DNA of 64,000 bases from Candidatus Pelagibacter communis (GCF_012932795.1 NZ_LANA01000001.1:122063-186062), one strand, 5' to 3'; positions 24,132 through 33,407 are shown, counted from the stretch's first letter. Program-made: numbers and translations. The notes: a model not told the origin generated them from the sequence alone.

Positions 24132-25166
24132 CTAAATTTCTTTAGATATTAATATAGTATCGTTAACTCTTTCAACAAAGCACCCTCCTAGAGTAATCTT
24201 TTTAAAAGACCTCCCATTAATTTTTTTAACTAATTCGTTTATGCTTTTTCCTCTAACAGGATAATATTTTTTTCCAAGTTTTTGTATTAAATTTGATAAA
24301 GATCTAAAAATAACTTCATGTGATTGATTAAAAAAATCATAACTTAAAATATAATTATTTTTTGATTTTAAGAAAACAACATTATTTTTTAAATTTTTAT
24401 TTACATAAAATTTAATTGACTCATTTGAATCTTTTAAGTGATCAATAGTTAATTTTAGTTTTTTTATATCCAAACCCTCTTTTTCTAAAGAATCTAACAA
24501 ATTTCTAATTCTGGTTCTTTTATAATTTTCATTTGTATTTGAAGGATCTTTAACGAAAAAACTAAAAACTTCATTAGAGATGTGAAGTAGTTCTTTTTTT
24601 TCCAAATCTAGTAATGGCCTTAAAATACTTAAATCTTGATCTCTATATTTTATATTTTTATTTAATGAAATTAATCCATTTAATCCACTACCTCTAACTA
24701 TTCTAATAAAAAAATTTTCAAACAAGTCATTTAAATGATGTCCCAATAATAGATATTTGATACTATTTTTTTTACACTCGTTTACTAATAAAGAATATCT
24801 CTTGTCTCTAGCTGTTGCTTGAATCTTTTTTAAGGGTTTTTTTCCGTTCCAATTCAAGATTGTACATTTAATATCAATCTTTTTTAAAACTTTTCTCACA
24901 GTCTCTGCTTCTAATGAGGATTCTTTCCGAAGTTTATGATTTACTATGTAATATTTAACTTTTATTTTATTTTTTAAAGAATAACATTTAGTTAAATATG
25001 CTAATGCCAAGCTATCTGGTCCACCTGAAACGGCTACTGCAAAGTCTTTTTTAAGGTTTAGTGAGCCTGAAAATTTATTATAGATTTTAGATATTTTTTT
25101 TTTATTTAACTTGCTAAGAATTTTTTTATGTTTTTGGTTTTGAACATTCAAATTTTTTAGATTCAT
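24132..25166 (-). CDS. tilS: tRNA(Ile)-lysidine synthase
   Basis: Converts C34 of the minor tRNA-Ile (CAU) to lysidine so that it reads AUA. The PP-loop ATPase motif is SGGPDS (47-52) in AVAVSGGPDSLALA. GHHLNDLFENFFIRIVRGSG and the LRPLL segment are further TilS motifs. The 344 residues are shorter than the E. coli protein (about 430), with a reduced C-terminal part. The start chosen overlaps cpoB by 41 bases; no internal Met precedes the PP-loop, so an alternative start codon further in is possible. The gene order cpoB-tilS-ftsH is typical. Confidence 0.92.
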   Translation of the reverse strand: MNLKNLNVQNQKHKKILSKLNKKKISKIYNKFSGSLNLKKDFAVAVSGGPDSLALAYLTKCYSLKNKIKVKYYIVNHKLRKESSLEAETVRKVLKKIDIKCTILNWNGKKPLKKIQATARDKRYSLLVNECKKNSIKYLLLGHHLNDLFENFFIRIVRGSGLNGLISLNKNIKYRDQDLSILRPLLDLEKKELLHISNEVFSFFVKDPSNTNENYKRTRIRNLLDSLEKEGLDIKKLKLTIDHLKDSNESIKFYVNKNLKNNVVFLKSKNNYILSYDFFNQSHEVIFRSLSNLIQKLGKKYYPVRGKSINELVKKINGRSFKKITLGGCFVERVNDTILISKEI

Positions 25167-26127
25167 ACTTTGCTTTTTGTAACACTGATTGATTTGCTTT
25201 AGGATATTGTTTTTCTACTGCATCAATCATTTTGCACCCTTGATCCTTTTCTCCTATCTGGACCATTGATATACCCAGTTTTAGTAAATTTATAGGGGCT
25301 TTATTTCCTTTAGGGTATTTTTGATATCCTTCAAGATATGCTGTTGCAGCGTCAGTGTAAAGTTGTCTTATCCTGAATGTTTCTGCATACCAATATTGAG
25401 CATTACCGGCTAAATCATGATCTGGATTTGTTAACACAAATTCTCTAAATGCTCTCTCAGCTGTACTGTAATCACCTACCTTTAAAAAACTGGTTGCAAA
25501 TTCATATTGTTTTTTGGGTTCACCAACTGGTAAAATATTTTCTTCAGTCTTAAAGTTTTCTGTAATAATTGTTGCAGTTGCGTCTACTGATTGTGTCTGT
25601 TGTGTTGTTTGAGAATTATCTGTGTTTTCATATGAAATTGAACCTAGGTCTTGTGGCTGTGAAGATCCTGGTAAATCTTTATCATTTTCCTTTTTTGTTT
25701 TAGTGGTTGTTTTTTTATCACTATTGACTGAGGGTAAAGCATTTTCTATTTCTTGAAATCTCATTTGATTATCTGCTTGAACTTTTGAAAGTCTACTAGC
25801 TAGCTTATCTAGTTTAAAATTTATTTCTTCAAATTTATTTGTTAATACCTGAAACTGACCCTCAATTTCTGATAATTTTAATAAATGCCGTGTAAGTACA
25901 TCCTCTGAATTTTGATCAAGCACACTTTGTTTGTTTGAGTTTTTTGAATTATCACCTAAATTTAAAGAGCCTGAGTAAACTGCTTTTTCTAATGTTCTCA
26001 AATTTTTTTGAATTAATTCCAAAGTCTCATTTATATTATGATTATCAGCAAAGCTTAAGCTACTAAATAACAATATTATTGAAATTGATAATATTTTTAA
26101 TCGAAATATTTTTTTATAACTAAACAT
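25126..26127 (-). CDS. cpoB: Tol-Pal system TPR protein CpoB (YbgF)
   Basis: Periplasmic protein that links the Tol-Pal machine to peptidoglycan synthesis at division. A signal peptide spans about 1-27 (LSISIILLFSSLSFA), then a coiled-coil region (about 30-130), a Gln/Thr-rich linker, and C-terminal TPR repeats from about 210: YEFATSFLKVGDYSTAE, AQYWYAETFRIRQLYTDA, and a third repeat. The 333 residues fit alphaproteobacterial YbgF. It follows pal but is separated from it by a terminator hairpin, and it overlaps tilS by 41 bases. Confidence 0.92.
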   Translation of the reverse strand: MFSYKKIFRLKILSISIILLFSSLSFADNHNINETLELIQKNLRTLEKAVYSGSLNLGDNSKNSNKQSVLDQNSEDVLTRHLLKLSEIEGQFQVLTNKFEEINFKLDKLASRLSKVQADNQMRFQEIENALPSVNSDKKTTTKTKKENDKDLPGSSQPQDLGSISYENTDNSQTTQQTQSVDATATIITENFKTEENILPVGEPKKQYEFATSFLKVGDYSTAERAFREFVLTNPDHDLAGNAQYWYAETFRIRQLYTDAATAYLEGYQKYPKGNKAPINLLKLGISMVQIGEKDQGCKMIDAVEKQYPKANQSVLQKAKYESKKFECSKPKT

Positions 26128-26142
26128 TCAAATTGATTAGTA

Positions 26143-26148
26143 ATTATA
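26143..26148 (-). promoter_or_regulatory. Candidate -10 box of cpoB
   Basis: A perfect TATAAT on the minus strand lies 15 bases before the cpoB ATG and directly after the pal terminator. No good -35 is seen at 16-18 bases. Together with the terminator it suggests that cpoB-tilS are read from a new start. Confidence 0.35.
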
Positions 26149-26156
26149 ATGATGGC

Positions 26157-26200
26157 AAAAAAAAGACCCTGTACATTTAATAGTAGAAGGGTCTTTTAAA
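26157..26200 (-). terminator. Rho-independent terminator after pal
   Basis: On the minus strand AAAAGACCC and GGGTCTTTT (26189-26197 and 26161-26169 on the plus strand) form a 9-base-pair stem with a 19-base loop, followed by a run of T. It begins 9 bases after the pal stop. The plus strand also has a short T-run after the stem, so it may work weakly in both directions. Confidence 0.75.
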
Positions 26201-26208
26201 ATTTTTGA

Positions 26209-26685
26209 CTAATTTGTTTTTACAGTAACTGATCTTCTGTTTTTTGACCAAGATAGTGGGTTTGATCCTGAATCTACAGGTCTTTCTTTACCATAACTAA
26301 GAGTAGATATTCTGTTTGAAGAAATACCATAAGTCATTAAGTAGTCTTTTGCAGAATTGGCTCTTCTTTCACCTAATGCTAAATTGTATTCTCTTGTACC
26401 TCTTTCATCAGCGTGACCTTCTAATACAACATTAATATCTGAATTTTTTCTTAACCATGAAGCTTGTTTTCTTAAAGTTTCTCTTGAAGCAGTTGTAAGA
26501 ACTGTTTCATTTGTTGCAAAGAAAACTCTGTCAGGAACACCTGAAGCTAAAAACTCAATCGTATCAGATCCAGTGTAAACATCTCCCTGAAGCTGTCCTG
26601 TTGTTTTTTTTGTTGCACAAGCTGTCAAAACTAAACTTGCAATTAATATTAAAAATCCGTTTTTTATAGTTTTACTCAAGTTCAT
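26209..26685 (-). CDS. pal: Peptidoglycan-associated lipoprotein Pal
   Basis: Outer-membrane lipoprotein that holds the outer membrane to peptidoglycan with TolB. The signal peptide ends in the lipobox LTAC, so Cys23 is lipidated. An OmpA-like domain follows, with VFFATNETVL and the peptidoglycan-binding segment LEGHADERGTREYNLALGE and RRANSAKDYL. The 158 residues match the family. It lies 87 bases after tolB and is followed by a strong terminator. Confidence 0.97.
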   Translation of the reverse strand: MNLSKTIKNGFLILIASLVLTACATKKTTGQLQGDVYTGSDTIEFLASGVPDRVFFATNETVLTTASRETLRKQASWLRKNSDINVVLEGHADERGTREYNLALGERRANSAKDYLMTYGISSNRISTLSYGKERPVDSGSNPLSWSKNRRSVTVKTN

Positions 26686-26772
26686 TTTTTTGCTCCTTAA
26701 ATCTAATTTGTATTACATACTTTTTCACAACTAAATAGATGTTTCAAGATAAAAAATCAAGCAATTTAGTAA

Positions 26773-28113
26773 TCAATTACCTAATAAAGATGACCATGAT
26801 GGGTCAGATGCGTCAGTTTCTGTCTCAACCATTTTTTCGTTGTATCCAGTGAGATCAATAGACCATAATTTGGCTGTAAACCCCTCTCCTTTCGAGTCAG
26901 TTTTTGTTTCTCTATAAAAAATTAAAACTCTTCCATTTGGAGACCAAGAGGGGGCTTCTTGATAAAAATTTTCTGTTAATAGTCGCTCACCAGTTCCATC
27001 TGTTCTCATTACTCCAATATAAAATTTTCCTTTATGGAGTTTGGTGAATGCGATTAAATCACCTCTAGGCGACCATACAGGCGTTCCATAGAGACCATTT
27101 CCAAATGAAATTCTTTTAACATTTTTTCCATTATTTTTCATTATGTAGATTTGTTGATAACCACTTCTGTCAGAATTAAAGGTAATAAATTTTCCATCTG
27201 GAGAATATGAGGGAGATGTATCAATCGATGGATGGTTAGTAATTCTTTCAACAATTCTATTTTCTAGATCCATGGTATAAATATCTGATCTTCCATCTTT
27301 AGCAAAACTCATTATAATTTTTTTTCCATCAGGTGAAAATCTGGGTGCATATGTCATGCCTGGAAAATCACCAACTACTTCTTGCATACCTGTTTCAACA
27401 TCTAATAAATAAACCCTTGGTAAATTTTTAAAGTAAGAAAGATATGTGACCATTTGATTTGTTGGACTAAATCTTGGAGTTAAAACTAATTCATTACCTA
27501 ATGTTAAAAATTTATTGTTAAAACCATCTTGATCCATGATTGCTAACTTTTTAATTCTTTTTGTTTTTGAGCCTTCTTCAGCAACATAAATAATTCTAGT
27601 ATCAAAATAACCACTTTCACCTGTCAAACGTTCATAAACTTTATCTGTTATTATATGACCTACTCTTCTCCAGTTACTTGGGACCGTTGTAAATGCTAAT
27701 GCCATCATTTCTTTTCCAGCTAAAACATCCCATAATCTAAATTCTACTCTTAACTTTTCATCTACAAAAGTCACCTTACCTGTTATTAATGCTTGGGCTT
27801 TTATTAAATTCCAATCCTCAAACCTTGGTTTTAAATTTGCAATATCTGGTTTCTGAAGAAATGAATCTTTATTAATAGGGTTGAACAAACCCGATTGTTT
27901 TAAATTATTTTCAACAATAATAGATATTTCAGATCCAAGGTTTTCTTTTTTTAAAATATCTTTAAAATTTTTTTTTGAATTTTCATCTATTGACAAAGGA
28001 GAGACAGCAATAGGAAGAGGGCTTAAATTTCCTCTAGTGATATCAACTTCAATTAAAGCAAAAGTTTTAATTGGTAACAAAATTAATATTATAATTAAAT
28101 ATCTTAAAATCAT
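26773..28113 (-). CDS. tolB: Tol-Pal system protein TolB
   Basis: Periplasmic beta-propeller that binds Pal. A signal peptide covers about 1-19 ([15 protein letters not shown]). The N-terminal alpha/beta domain (about 20-165) is followed by propeller blades with repeated motifs such as [44 protein letters not shown] and [13 protein letters not shown]. At 446 residues it is full length. It starts one base after tolA ends. Confidence 0.97.
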   Translation of the reverse strand: MILRYLIIILILLPIKTFALIEVDITRGNLSPLPIAVSPLSIDENSKKNFKDILKKENLGSEISIIVENNLKQSGLFNPINKDSFLQKPDIANLKPRFEDWNLIKAQALITGKVTFVDEKLRVEFRLWDVLAGKEMMALAFTTVPSNWRRVGHIITDKVYERLTGESGYFDTRIIYVAEEGSKTKRIKKLAIMDQDGFNNKFLTLGNELVLTPRFSPTNQMVTYLSYFKNLPRVYLLDVETGMQEVVGDFPGMTYAPRFSPDGKKIIMSFAKDGRSDIYTMDLENRIVERITNHPSIDTSPSYSPDGKFITFNSDRSGYQQIYIMKNNGKNVKRISFGNGLYGTPVWSPRGDLIAFTKLHKGKFYIGVMRTDGTGERLLTENFYQEAPSWSPNGRVLIFYRETKTDSKGEGFTAKLWSIDLTGYNEKMVETETDASDPSWSSLLGN

Positions 28114-28114
28114 T

Positions 28115-28924
28115 TTATCCTTCTAGCATTTCTCGCGCATCAAAGTTTAGTTGTAATTCTTTCCACCTTTCATACCCCGTACTTGGTACTCTAAGAGGTT
28201 GGCAAAGTTTTATAGCTCTTAATGCGCTTTCAGCTAAAACTTTATAAAATCCTTGACCAGGTCTATTCATTCTGGCGTGATCAAGAATTTCAGATCTTAT
28301 AATAGAGCCATCTGGTTTTAATTGTAACCTAATTCTAACTAATAAATCTTCATTATATGGCAAACCTAAAGGAATGCTCCAACATCCAAAAATTTGAGCT
28401 TTTAAAGCATCTTCCTCGCTTAGAGTTAATCCTCCAAAATCCATTTCTTTATCTTGGTTTTGAGTTACTTTATCTATCTTTCTATTTGTTTCAGCTTTTT
28501 CAATCTTAGATTTATCAATTAGTGCTGCAATATTGTTGGTATCAAAGAGTTCTTTTTTTTCAAATTCTGAAATCTGCTTAATTTCTGTTTCTACTTTTTC
28601 AGGATTCTGTTTTTCATCTTTGATTTTTTTTATTTTTTCAATCTTTTTATCAGGTAATGGAACTGCATCTGGTTTTATTTTTTTTACTTTCTTTGGAGGG
28701 GCTTGCTCAGATACTAACTTTTTTTCTTTTTCTTTAACTTTTTCTATTGTTTTTTTAGCCTTTGGCGCAAAGGGGATGTTGGTCTTGTCTGTGATTTGAA
28801 TTAGCTCAACTGACACAATTGGTGGAAGATTAATTGGTTTTTTGGAAAGAAATGGGAGACTCATTGCTGTAATCATTACTAACAAAATATGAAGGCCAAA
28901 AGAAATAACGATATTTCTATTCAT
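28115..28924 (-). CDS. tolA: TolA-like energy-transducing protein
   Basis: Inner-membrane protein that spans the periplasm and couples TolQR to Pal and TolB. It has one N-terminal membrane segment (about 5-25, [17 protein letters not shown]), a long Lys/Glu/Pro-rich domain (about 50-160), and a C-terminal TonB-like domain with [19 protein letters not shown] and the [21 protein letters not shown] helix. At 269 residues it is short compared with E. coli TolA (about 420), mainly in the middle domain. Its place between tolR and tolB supports the call. Confidence 0.92.
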   Translation of the reverse strand: MNRNIVISFGLHILLVMITAMSLPFLSKKPINLPPIVSVELIQITDKTNIPFAPKAKKTIEKVKEKEKKLVSEQAPPKKVKKIKPDAVPLPDKKIEKIKKIKDEKQNPEKVETEIKQISEFEKKELFDTNNIAALIDKSKIEKAETNRKIDKVTQNQDKEMDFGGLTLSEEDALKAQIFGCWSIPLGLPYNEDLLVRIRLQLKPDGSIIRSEILDHARMNRPGQGFYKVLAESALRAIKLCQPLRVPSTGYERWKELQLNFDAREMLEG

Positions 28925-28928
28925 TCAT

Positions 28929-29345
28929 TTACCTCTCTTTATATGGCTCAGAAATTAATGCTACTTTGGTAAAGCCAGAACCAGACAACATTCCCATTAT
29001 TTCTAAAACTCTACCATAATTTATTGACTTATCTCCTCGAACATAAATTCTTGTATCTGTTCTATTTTTAGACACAGCTAAAATTTTTGCTATTATTTTA
29101 TCGTACTCAACTTTTGACTCTTGGATAAATATTTCACCTTTTGAATTGATAGATAAAGTTAGTGGTTCTAATTCTTCTGGTAATGAGTCTGCAGAACTTT
29201 CTGGTAAGTCAACTTGTACTCCAACGGTTAAGAGTGGTGCTGTTACCATAAAAATAATTAATAATACTAACATCACGTCTACGAAAGGTGTGACATTAAT
29301 TTCACTCATGGGTTCTTTGGATGAACGGTTGAGTTTGAAAGCCAT
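28929..29345 (-). CDS. tolR: Tol-Pal system protein TolR
   Basis: ExbD/TolR-family subunit of the proton channel that energises TolA. The single membrane helix at about 20-40 (VTPFVDVMLVLLIIFMV) carries the conserved Asp of DVMLVLLIIFM, needed for proton flow. The periplasmic domain (about 60-138) has IYVRGDKSINYG. 138 residues is normal. It is one base after tolQ and 4 bases before tolA. Confidence 0.96.
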   Translation of the reverse strand: MAFKLNRSSKEPMSEINVTPFVDVMLVLLIIFMVTAPLLTVGVQVDLPESSADSLPEELEPLTLSINSKGEIFIQESKVEYDKIIAKILAVSKNRTDTRIYVRGDKSINYGRVLEIMGMLSGSGFTKVALISEPYKER

Positions 29346-29346
29346 T

Positions 29347-30021
29347 TTATATTATTGATAAAAATCTTTTAGAAAAGTTTTCTAATTTTTGAGAATACTT
29401 TTTTGTGTCATTATTAAATTTATTATATGCAACAACTGCTGGGATTGCGGCCAATAAACCAAGTGCAGTTGCAAATAAAGCTTCTGCAATACCAGGTGCT
29501 ACTATTGCTAAGCTTGTATTTCTTGAAATTGCAATAGACTGAAATGAGTTCATTATTCCCCAGACTGTTCCAAATAAGCCAATGAAAGGAGCCGTAGATC
29601 CTACTGTTGCCAGAAAGGTAAAACCTTTTTCAAGATTTGATATTTGCTTTTCAATATTAACTTCAAGCACACTACTAATTCTGTCACTAAGATTAGATTT
29701 ACTCTTCGCTTTTAGCAAAGTTTGCATGGAGTCTTTAAATAATAAAGCCATAGGGTTTTCTAAATTAACAGGCAAATTATTATAAAAAGTTTCTGCTGAT
29801 TTTGATTTCCAAAACTTTTGCTCAAACTCTTCAGATTCTATGTTGATTTTTTTAAATAATCTAAACTTTTCAATAATGACTGCCCATGAATAAATTGAAC
29901 AACCAATAAGTATAAGTATTACAGCTTTTACAATGAAATCAGCTCGAATAAATAAGCTCCATAATGAAAAATCTGTGTTCGATGCTAGTCCTACCGCTTG
30001 AGATGTTATATCAGCTTCCAT
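29347..30021 (-). CDS. tolQ: Tol-Pal system protein TolQ
   Basis: MotA/TolQ/ExbB-family inner-membrane subunit of the proton channel. Three membrane helices are seen at about 28-48, 133-155 and 175-195. The conserved core FLATVGSTAPFIGLFGTVWG and the helix GIAEALFATALGLLAAIPAV are textbook for the family. The 224 residues fit. It is the first tol gene, 53 bases after the ruvC-like gene; the ybgC gene usually found just before tolQ is absent. Confidence 0.97.
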   Translation of the reverse strand: MEADITSQAVGLASNTDFSLWSLFIRADFIVKAVILILIGCSIYSWAVIIEKFRLFKKINIESEEFEQKFWKSKSAETFYNNLPVNLENPMALLFKDSMQTLLKAKSKSNLSDRISSVLEVNIEKQISNLEKGFTFLATVGSTAPFIGLFGTVWGIMNSFQSIAISRNTSLAIVAPGIAEALFATALGLLAAIPAVVAYNKFNNDTKKYSQKLENFSKRFLSII

Positions 30022-30074
30022 AATTAAGATTTCACACTTAAATGTGTCATGAATTTGACCTTATTAAATTTAAT

Positions 30075-30569
30075 TTACTCTTCTATTTTATAGGTTTCAT
30101 AAAAAAAACTAGCAATTAGGATTGCATCTGCTTTATTTGAGTCTTTTTTTCTTGATAATTGTGATGAAAAATATGGAAATACTTCTATTGCTTTAGTTCT
30201 ACTTGCATCTTTTTCTGAATTTATAAGATTAAAATACTTTTTCCATTTGGTAGGTCTAACAAAATACATTGGCAACTGCATCGCCGAACACAAGCCTTTT
30301 AAAATTCCGAAGGATTGACCAAAATTAAACATGCTGGTTACACCTTGCCCGGGCATTGCCGAAACTTGCTCTATTACAACTTTAATTTCTTCTTTTTTAA
30401 GGTTTTTAATTCTTAAAGAAATTTCGTGATAAATTTGTGCTCCATTAACCTGTTTCTTATTTTTTTTGCCCTCTGCCATATTTGGCATTTCGACTACATC
30501 AATTATTTTTCCATTTTCAAAAAAACAAATGGAGCCTGTGATACCTGGATCAATTCCAATTATAAGCAT
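30075..30569 (-). CDS. ruvC: RuvC-like Holliday-junction resolvase, phage-type
   Basis: RNase H-fold protein resembling RuvC, which cuts Holliday junctions. Asp7 in GIDPG and Glu67 in VIEQVSAMPGQG match the first two catalytic acids; a C-terminal acidic set is supplied by Asp143 and Asp148 in DSNKADAILIA. The segment QVSAMPGQGVTSMFNFGQS and the RPTKWKK motif are, as I recall, typical of phage and alphaproteobacterial RuvC-like proteins rather than of E. coli RuvC. The 164 residues are normal. It follows yebC with a one-base overlap, the usual place of ruvC, but ruvA and ruvB do not follow. Confidence 0.8.
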   Translation of the reverse strand: MLIIGIDPGITGSICFFENGKIIDVVEMPNMAEGKKNKKQVNGAQIYHEISLRIKNLKKEEIKVVIEQVSAMPGQGVTSMFNFGQSFGILKGLCSAMQLPMYFVRPTKWKKYFNLINSEKDASRTKAIEVFPYFSSQLSRKKDSNKADAILIASFFYETYKIEE

Positions 30570-31294
30570 TAGTTATTTCCAAAATTTATATTTGAATAAA
30601 CACTTTGAACATCATCATCATCTTCCAGAGTCTCTAAAAACTCTAATGCTGTTTCTGATCTGTCTTTTGATACATTCACATTATTTAATGGTACCCATTC
30701 GATTTCAGTTGAAATAAAGTTTACAATTATTTTTTCTAATTTTTTTTTAATATTATAAATTTCATTCATAGCACATTGAACCTCATGATAGTCATCATGT
30801 GAGATACATTCGTTTGCCCCTGAGTCAATTGCTAATTCAAAAATTTGCTCATCTGAAATTTCTTTTTTATCAATTTTAATAATACCCATTTGATTAAAAT
30901 TATGTGATGCTGAGCCTTGTGTTCCCAAGCTTCCACCGCTCTTTACAAATATAGATCTAATATTAGAGGCTGTTCTATTTTTATTATCCGTTAAAGCCTC
31001 TACAATCACAGCTATCTTATCTGGTCCAAATCCTTCATATCTTAAATTTTCATAATTAGTTTCAGAATTTATAGATGATTTAGCAACAGCTCTTTCTATA
31101 TTGTCTTTTGGCATGTTGGCTGATTTTGCAGCTTGAATTGCAGATCTAAGTCTTGGATTCATGTCAGGATCTTTGTCACCTAATTTTGCAGCTACACTAA
31201 TTTCTTTTGAAAGTTTAGAAAAGATTTTAGATCTTTGTTTATCCGCCTTACCTTTAGAATGTTTTATACTTGCCCACTTTGAATGACCTGACAT
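30569..31294 (-). CDS. yebC: YebC/PmpR-family regulator / translation-associated protein
   Basis: Conserved YebC family member; members act as transcriptional regulators or help ribosomes on difficult sequences. The start MSGHSKWASIKHSKGKAD is diagnostic, followed by IFSKLSKEISVAAK, NMPKDNIERAVAK, and the acidic C-terminus ending with VYSNINF. The 241 residues fit the family (about 245). It lies directly before the ruvC-like gene, the common order in proteobacteria. Confidence 0.95.
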   Translation of the reverse strand: MSGHSKWASIKHSKGKADKQRSKIFSKLSKEISVAAKLGDKDPDMNPRLRSAIQAAKSANMPKDNIERAVAKSSINSETNYENLRYEGFGPDKIAVIVEALTDNKNRTASNIRSIFVKSGGSLGTQGSASHNFNQMGIIKIDKKEISDEQIFELAIDSGANECISHDDYHEVQCAMNEIYNIKKKLEKIIVNFISTEIEWVPLNNVNVSKDRSETALEFLETLEDDDDVQSVYSNINFGNN

Positions 31295-31299
31295 AATAA

Positions 31300-32106
31300 T
31301 TAATGAGAATTTTTTAGTTCTCCCCCATATATAAAGTTTTCTGCTTTTTTTGCTAATCCTGTTTCTACATCACATTCAACAATCAAACCACACAAACTGG
31401 CTTCTCCAATTGCTGGAAAATGTTTAATTGATTTTTTTTTTAAAAATCTATTAATTGAATTTTCTTTATTCATGCCAATAACAGAATCATAGTCTCCACA
31501 CATTCCTGTATCTGTTTGATAGGCTGTTCCTCCTTTTAATACTCTAGTATCATTAGTTGGAATGTGTGTGTGAGTGCCAACAACTAATGTTGCTTGATTA
31601 TCAAAAAAATGTCCCATGGCTGTTTTTTCACTCGTTATTTCGCCATGAAAATCAACCAACAAAAAATCATAGTCACTTTTAAGTTTATATTTTTTTAAAA
31701 ATTTTTCAGCAGTTTCAAAAACATCTTCACATTTTTTCATAAAAACATTTCCCATTAAGTTAAGTACACCAACTTTCATGCCATTTTTAGCTTTAAATAT
31801 TCCAAATCCCTTTCCTGGGGCAGGTTCAAATAAATTTATAGGTCTAAGAAGTCTGCTTTCTTTTTCAATATAAGACATTATTTCTTTTTGATCCCATATG
31901 TGATTTCCGGTTGTAATTACATCAACACCACAGTTAAAAAAATCTTTACATATCTCTTGTGTGAGACCCACACCTTGGTCAGCTGCATTTTCACCGTTAA
32001 CGACTACAAAATCAATTTGTTTATCTTTTATTTGTGAAAGTAAATTATTCAAAATCATCGACCGTCCTGAAATACCAACTACGTCACCTAAAAAAAGTAT
32101 TTTCAT
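31300..32106 (-). CDS. YmdB-family metallophosphoesterase
   Basis: Calcineurin-type phosphoesterase of the YmdB (TIGR00282-type) family, reported to act on 2',3'-cyclic nucleotides. Metal ligands are visible in FLGDVVG (4-10), VNGENAADQGVG, TGNHIWDQKE, DFHGEITSEKTAMGHFFD, and GTHTHIPTND. The 268 residues match the family. It overlaps the 5-formyl-THF cycloligase stop by 4 bases and is followed by yebC after 5 bases, an order known in alphaproteobacteria. Confidence 0.9.
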   Translation of the reverse strand: MKILFLGDVVGISGRSMILNNLLSQIKDKQIDFVVVNGENAADQGVGLTQEICKDFFNCGVDVITTGNHIWDQKEIMSYIEKESRLLRPINLFEPAPGKGFGIFKAKNGMKVGVLNLMGNVFMKKCEDVFETAEKFLKKYKLKSDYDFLLVDFHGEITSEKTAMGHFFDNQATLVVGTHTHIPTNDTRVLKGGTAYQTDTGMCGDYDSVIGMNKENSINRFLKKKSIKHFPAIGEASLCGLIVECDVETGLAKKAENFIYGGELKNSH

Positions 32107-32645
32107 TTTATAATATATTTATTTGTTACAATATAATCTAATTTTTGATCATAAGTATTAATTGGAACGTTATCTATTTTTTGACTCGAAATAGCCAGAC
32201 CTATCTTTATAATATTTTTTTTTTTAGATAATTTTTTAATAAATCTGTCATAATATCCACCACCATACCCAAGTCTGTTTAAATTTTTATCAAATGCTAC
32301 CAAGGGAATTAATAAAATATCTGGATAAACCATATTTTTGGTTTCTGGCTCAGGTATTCCATATTTACTTAATTTTAATGGATCAGCAAATGACCATTTA
32401 TAAAAATCCATCTCAAAATTTTTTTTTATAACTGGTAAAGAAATAATGAATTTATTTTTTTCAAATCTTTCTAATAAGTCCAAATCGTTTATTTCAAAGT
32501 TGACAGGATAATACCCACCAATAATTCTTTTCTTTTTTTCTTTTCTAAAAATTTTGATAAGTTGTTCAAAATTAATCTTGGTATTTCTTTTGTTGGTTTT
32601 TTCTCTTATTTTAAGAATTTTTTTTCTTAATCTAGATTTAGACAC
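32103..32645 (-). CDS. 5-formyltetrahydrofolate cyclo-ligase
   Basis: Converts 5-formyl-THF to 5,10-methenyl-THF with ATP, recycling the storage folate. The conserved C-terminal signature GYGGGYYDRFI is present, as are the basic N-terminal helix and IGLAISSQKID. At 180 residues it has the YgfA length. It starts 4 bases after zapA ends; zapA-ygfA is a classical pair, but the 6S RNA usually between them in gammaproteobacteria has no room here. Confidence 0.92.
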   Translation of the reverse strand: MSKSRLRKKILKIREKTNKRNTKINFEQLIKIFRKEKKKRIIGGYYPVNFEINDLDLLERFEKNKFIISLPVIKKNFEMDFYKWSFADPLKLSKYGIPEPETKNMVYPDILLIPLVAFDKNLNRLGYGGGYYDRFIKKLSKKKNIIKIGLAISSQKIDNVPINTYDQKLDYIVTNKYIIK

Positions 32646-32649
32646 AAAT

Positions 32650-33096
32650 TTACTGAATGGGATTTTCTAAGTTTGCTTTTTCAACGAAATTTTCGATTTC
32701 ATCTGTAGCTTCTTCTATTATTTTTTCATAATCTTCTTTATTTTTTTTTATTTCTTTTTTAAAATCTTCATGATCTTGTGACAAATTTTTCATCTCTTCT
32801 TCTTTTTTTTCTTTATAATTATAAACTAAAGATTTTAATTCTCTAAATTTATTAGACAAATTTTGTAGCTCCTTTTTTTTTTGTTCTACTTTTTTTTTAG
32901 TCTCAAAATACTCATCCATTATTTTAACTGAAGTGATTAACAAAAGTTTATTTTCTCCAATGTTTCCTAAATCCTTCTTTAAGTTGCTGAATTTTTCATT
33001 AATATGGTTTAACAATTCTTCTAAATGCTCTTCTTGTCCATCGTCACAAGATAAGAGAAATTCTTTTCCATTAAATTTAATATTTACATTTGCCAT
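32650..33096 (-). CDS. zapA: Cell division protein ZapA
   Basis: Z-ring associated protein that crosslinks FtsZ filaments. The N-terminal ZapA domain has VNIKFNGKEFLLSCDDGQEEHL (two parts, 3-24), then LLNHINEKFSNLKK and LLLITSVKIMDEY. A long, highly charged coiled coil fills the rest up to residue 148; many ZapA proteins are nearer 100-110, so the coiled coil is extended. It overlaps the coiled-coil gene upstream by 13 bases. Confidence 0.82.
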   Translation of the reverse strand: MANVNIKFNGKEFLLSCDDGQEEHLEELLNHINEKFSNLKKDLGNIGENKLLLITSVKIMDEYFETKKKVEQKKKELQNLSNKFRELKSLVYNYKEKKEEEMKNLSQDHEDFKKEIKKNKEDYEKIIEEATDEIENFVEKANLENPIQ

Positions 33097-33407
33097 TTGT
33101 CTATTTCCTCTAATAACGTATCTGTTTCTTGATTTAATTCATCTATTTTTTCTGAAAATTCTGTCTCTTTTCTTTTTTCATTTGTTTTTTTTTGATTAAT
33201 ATCCTCCAATTTTTGATTAAGGGCTTTGTGTTCACTCATCAAGTTTTGATATTTGTCCTCTATTAATTTTTTTTCAATTTCTAATTGATTTTTTTGGTCA
33301 CTTAAATTCTTTAGGTTATTCTTTAAAGTTGGGTTTTGTAAACTTAAACTCTTTAACCTATTGAGTGCATAACCAAGTTTTTTTTCTTTTTCACTGTCTG
33401 TTTTCAT
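33084..33407 (-). CDS. Coiled-coil protein of unknown function (DUF4164-like)
   Basis: A 107-residue, highly charged, almost wholly alpha-helical protein with no signal peptide or membrane segment. Heptad-like spacing of Leu runs from about 15 to 100. It sits directly upstream of zapA with a 13-base overlap, where alphaproteobacteria often have a short coiled-coil DUF4164 protein; that similarity is from position and composition, not from a clear motif. A role with ZapA at the division site is a guess. Confidence 0.6.
   Translation of the reverse strand: MKTDSEKEKKLGYALNRLKSLSLQNPTLKNNLKNLSDQKNQLEIEKKLIEDKYQNLMSEHKALNQKLEDINQKKTNEKRKETEFSEKIDELNQETDTLLEEIDKWQM

Noticed and set aside
32645..32650. 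6S RNA between zapA and the cycloligase gene
   Set aside because: The 4-base gap leaves no room; nothing like 6S was seen nearby.
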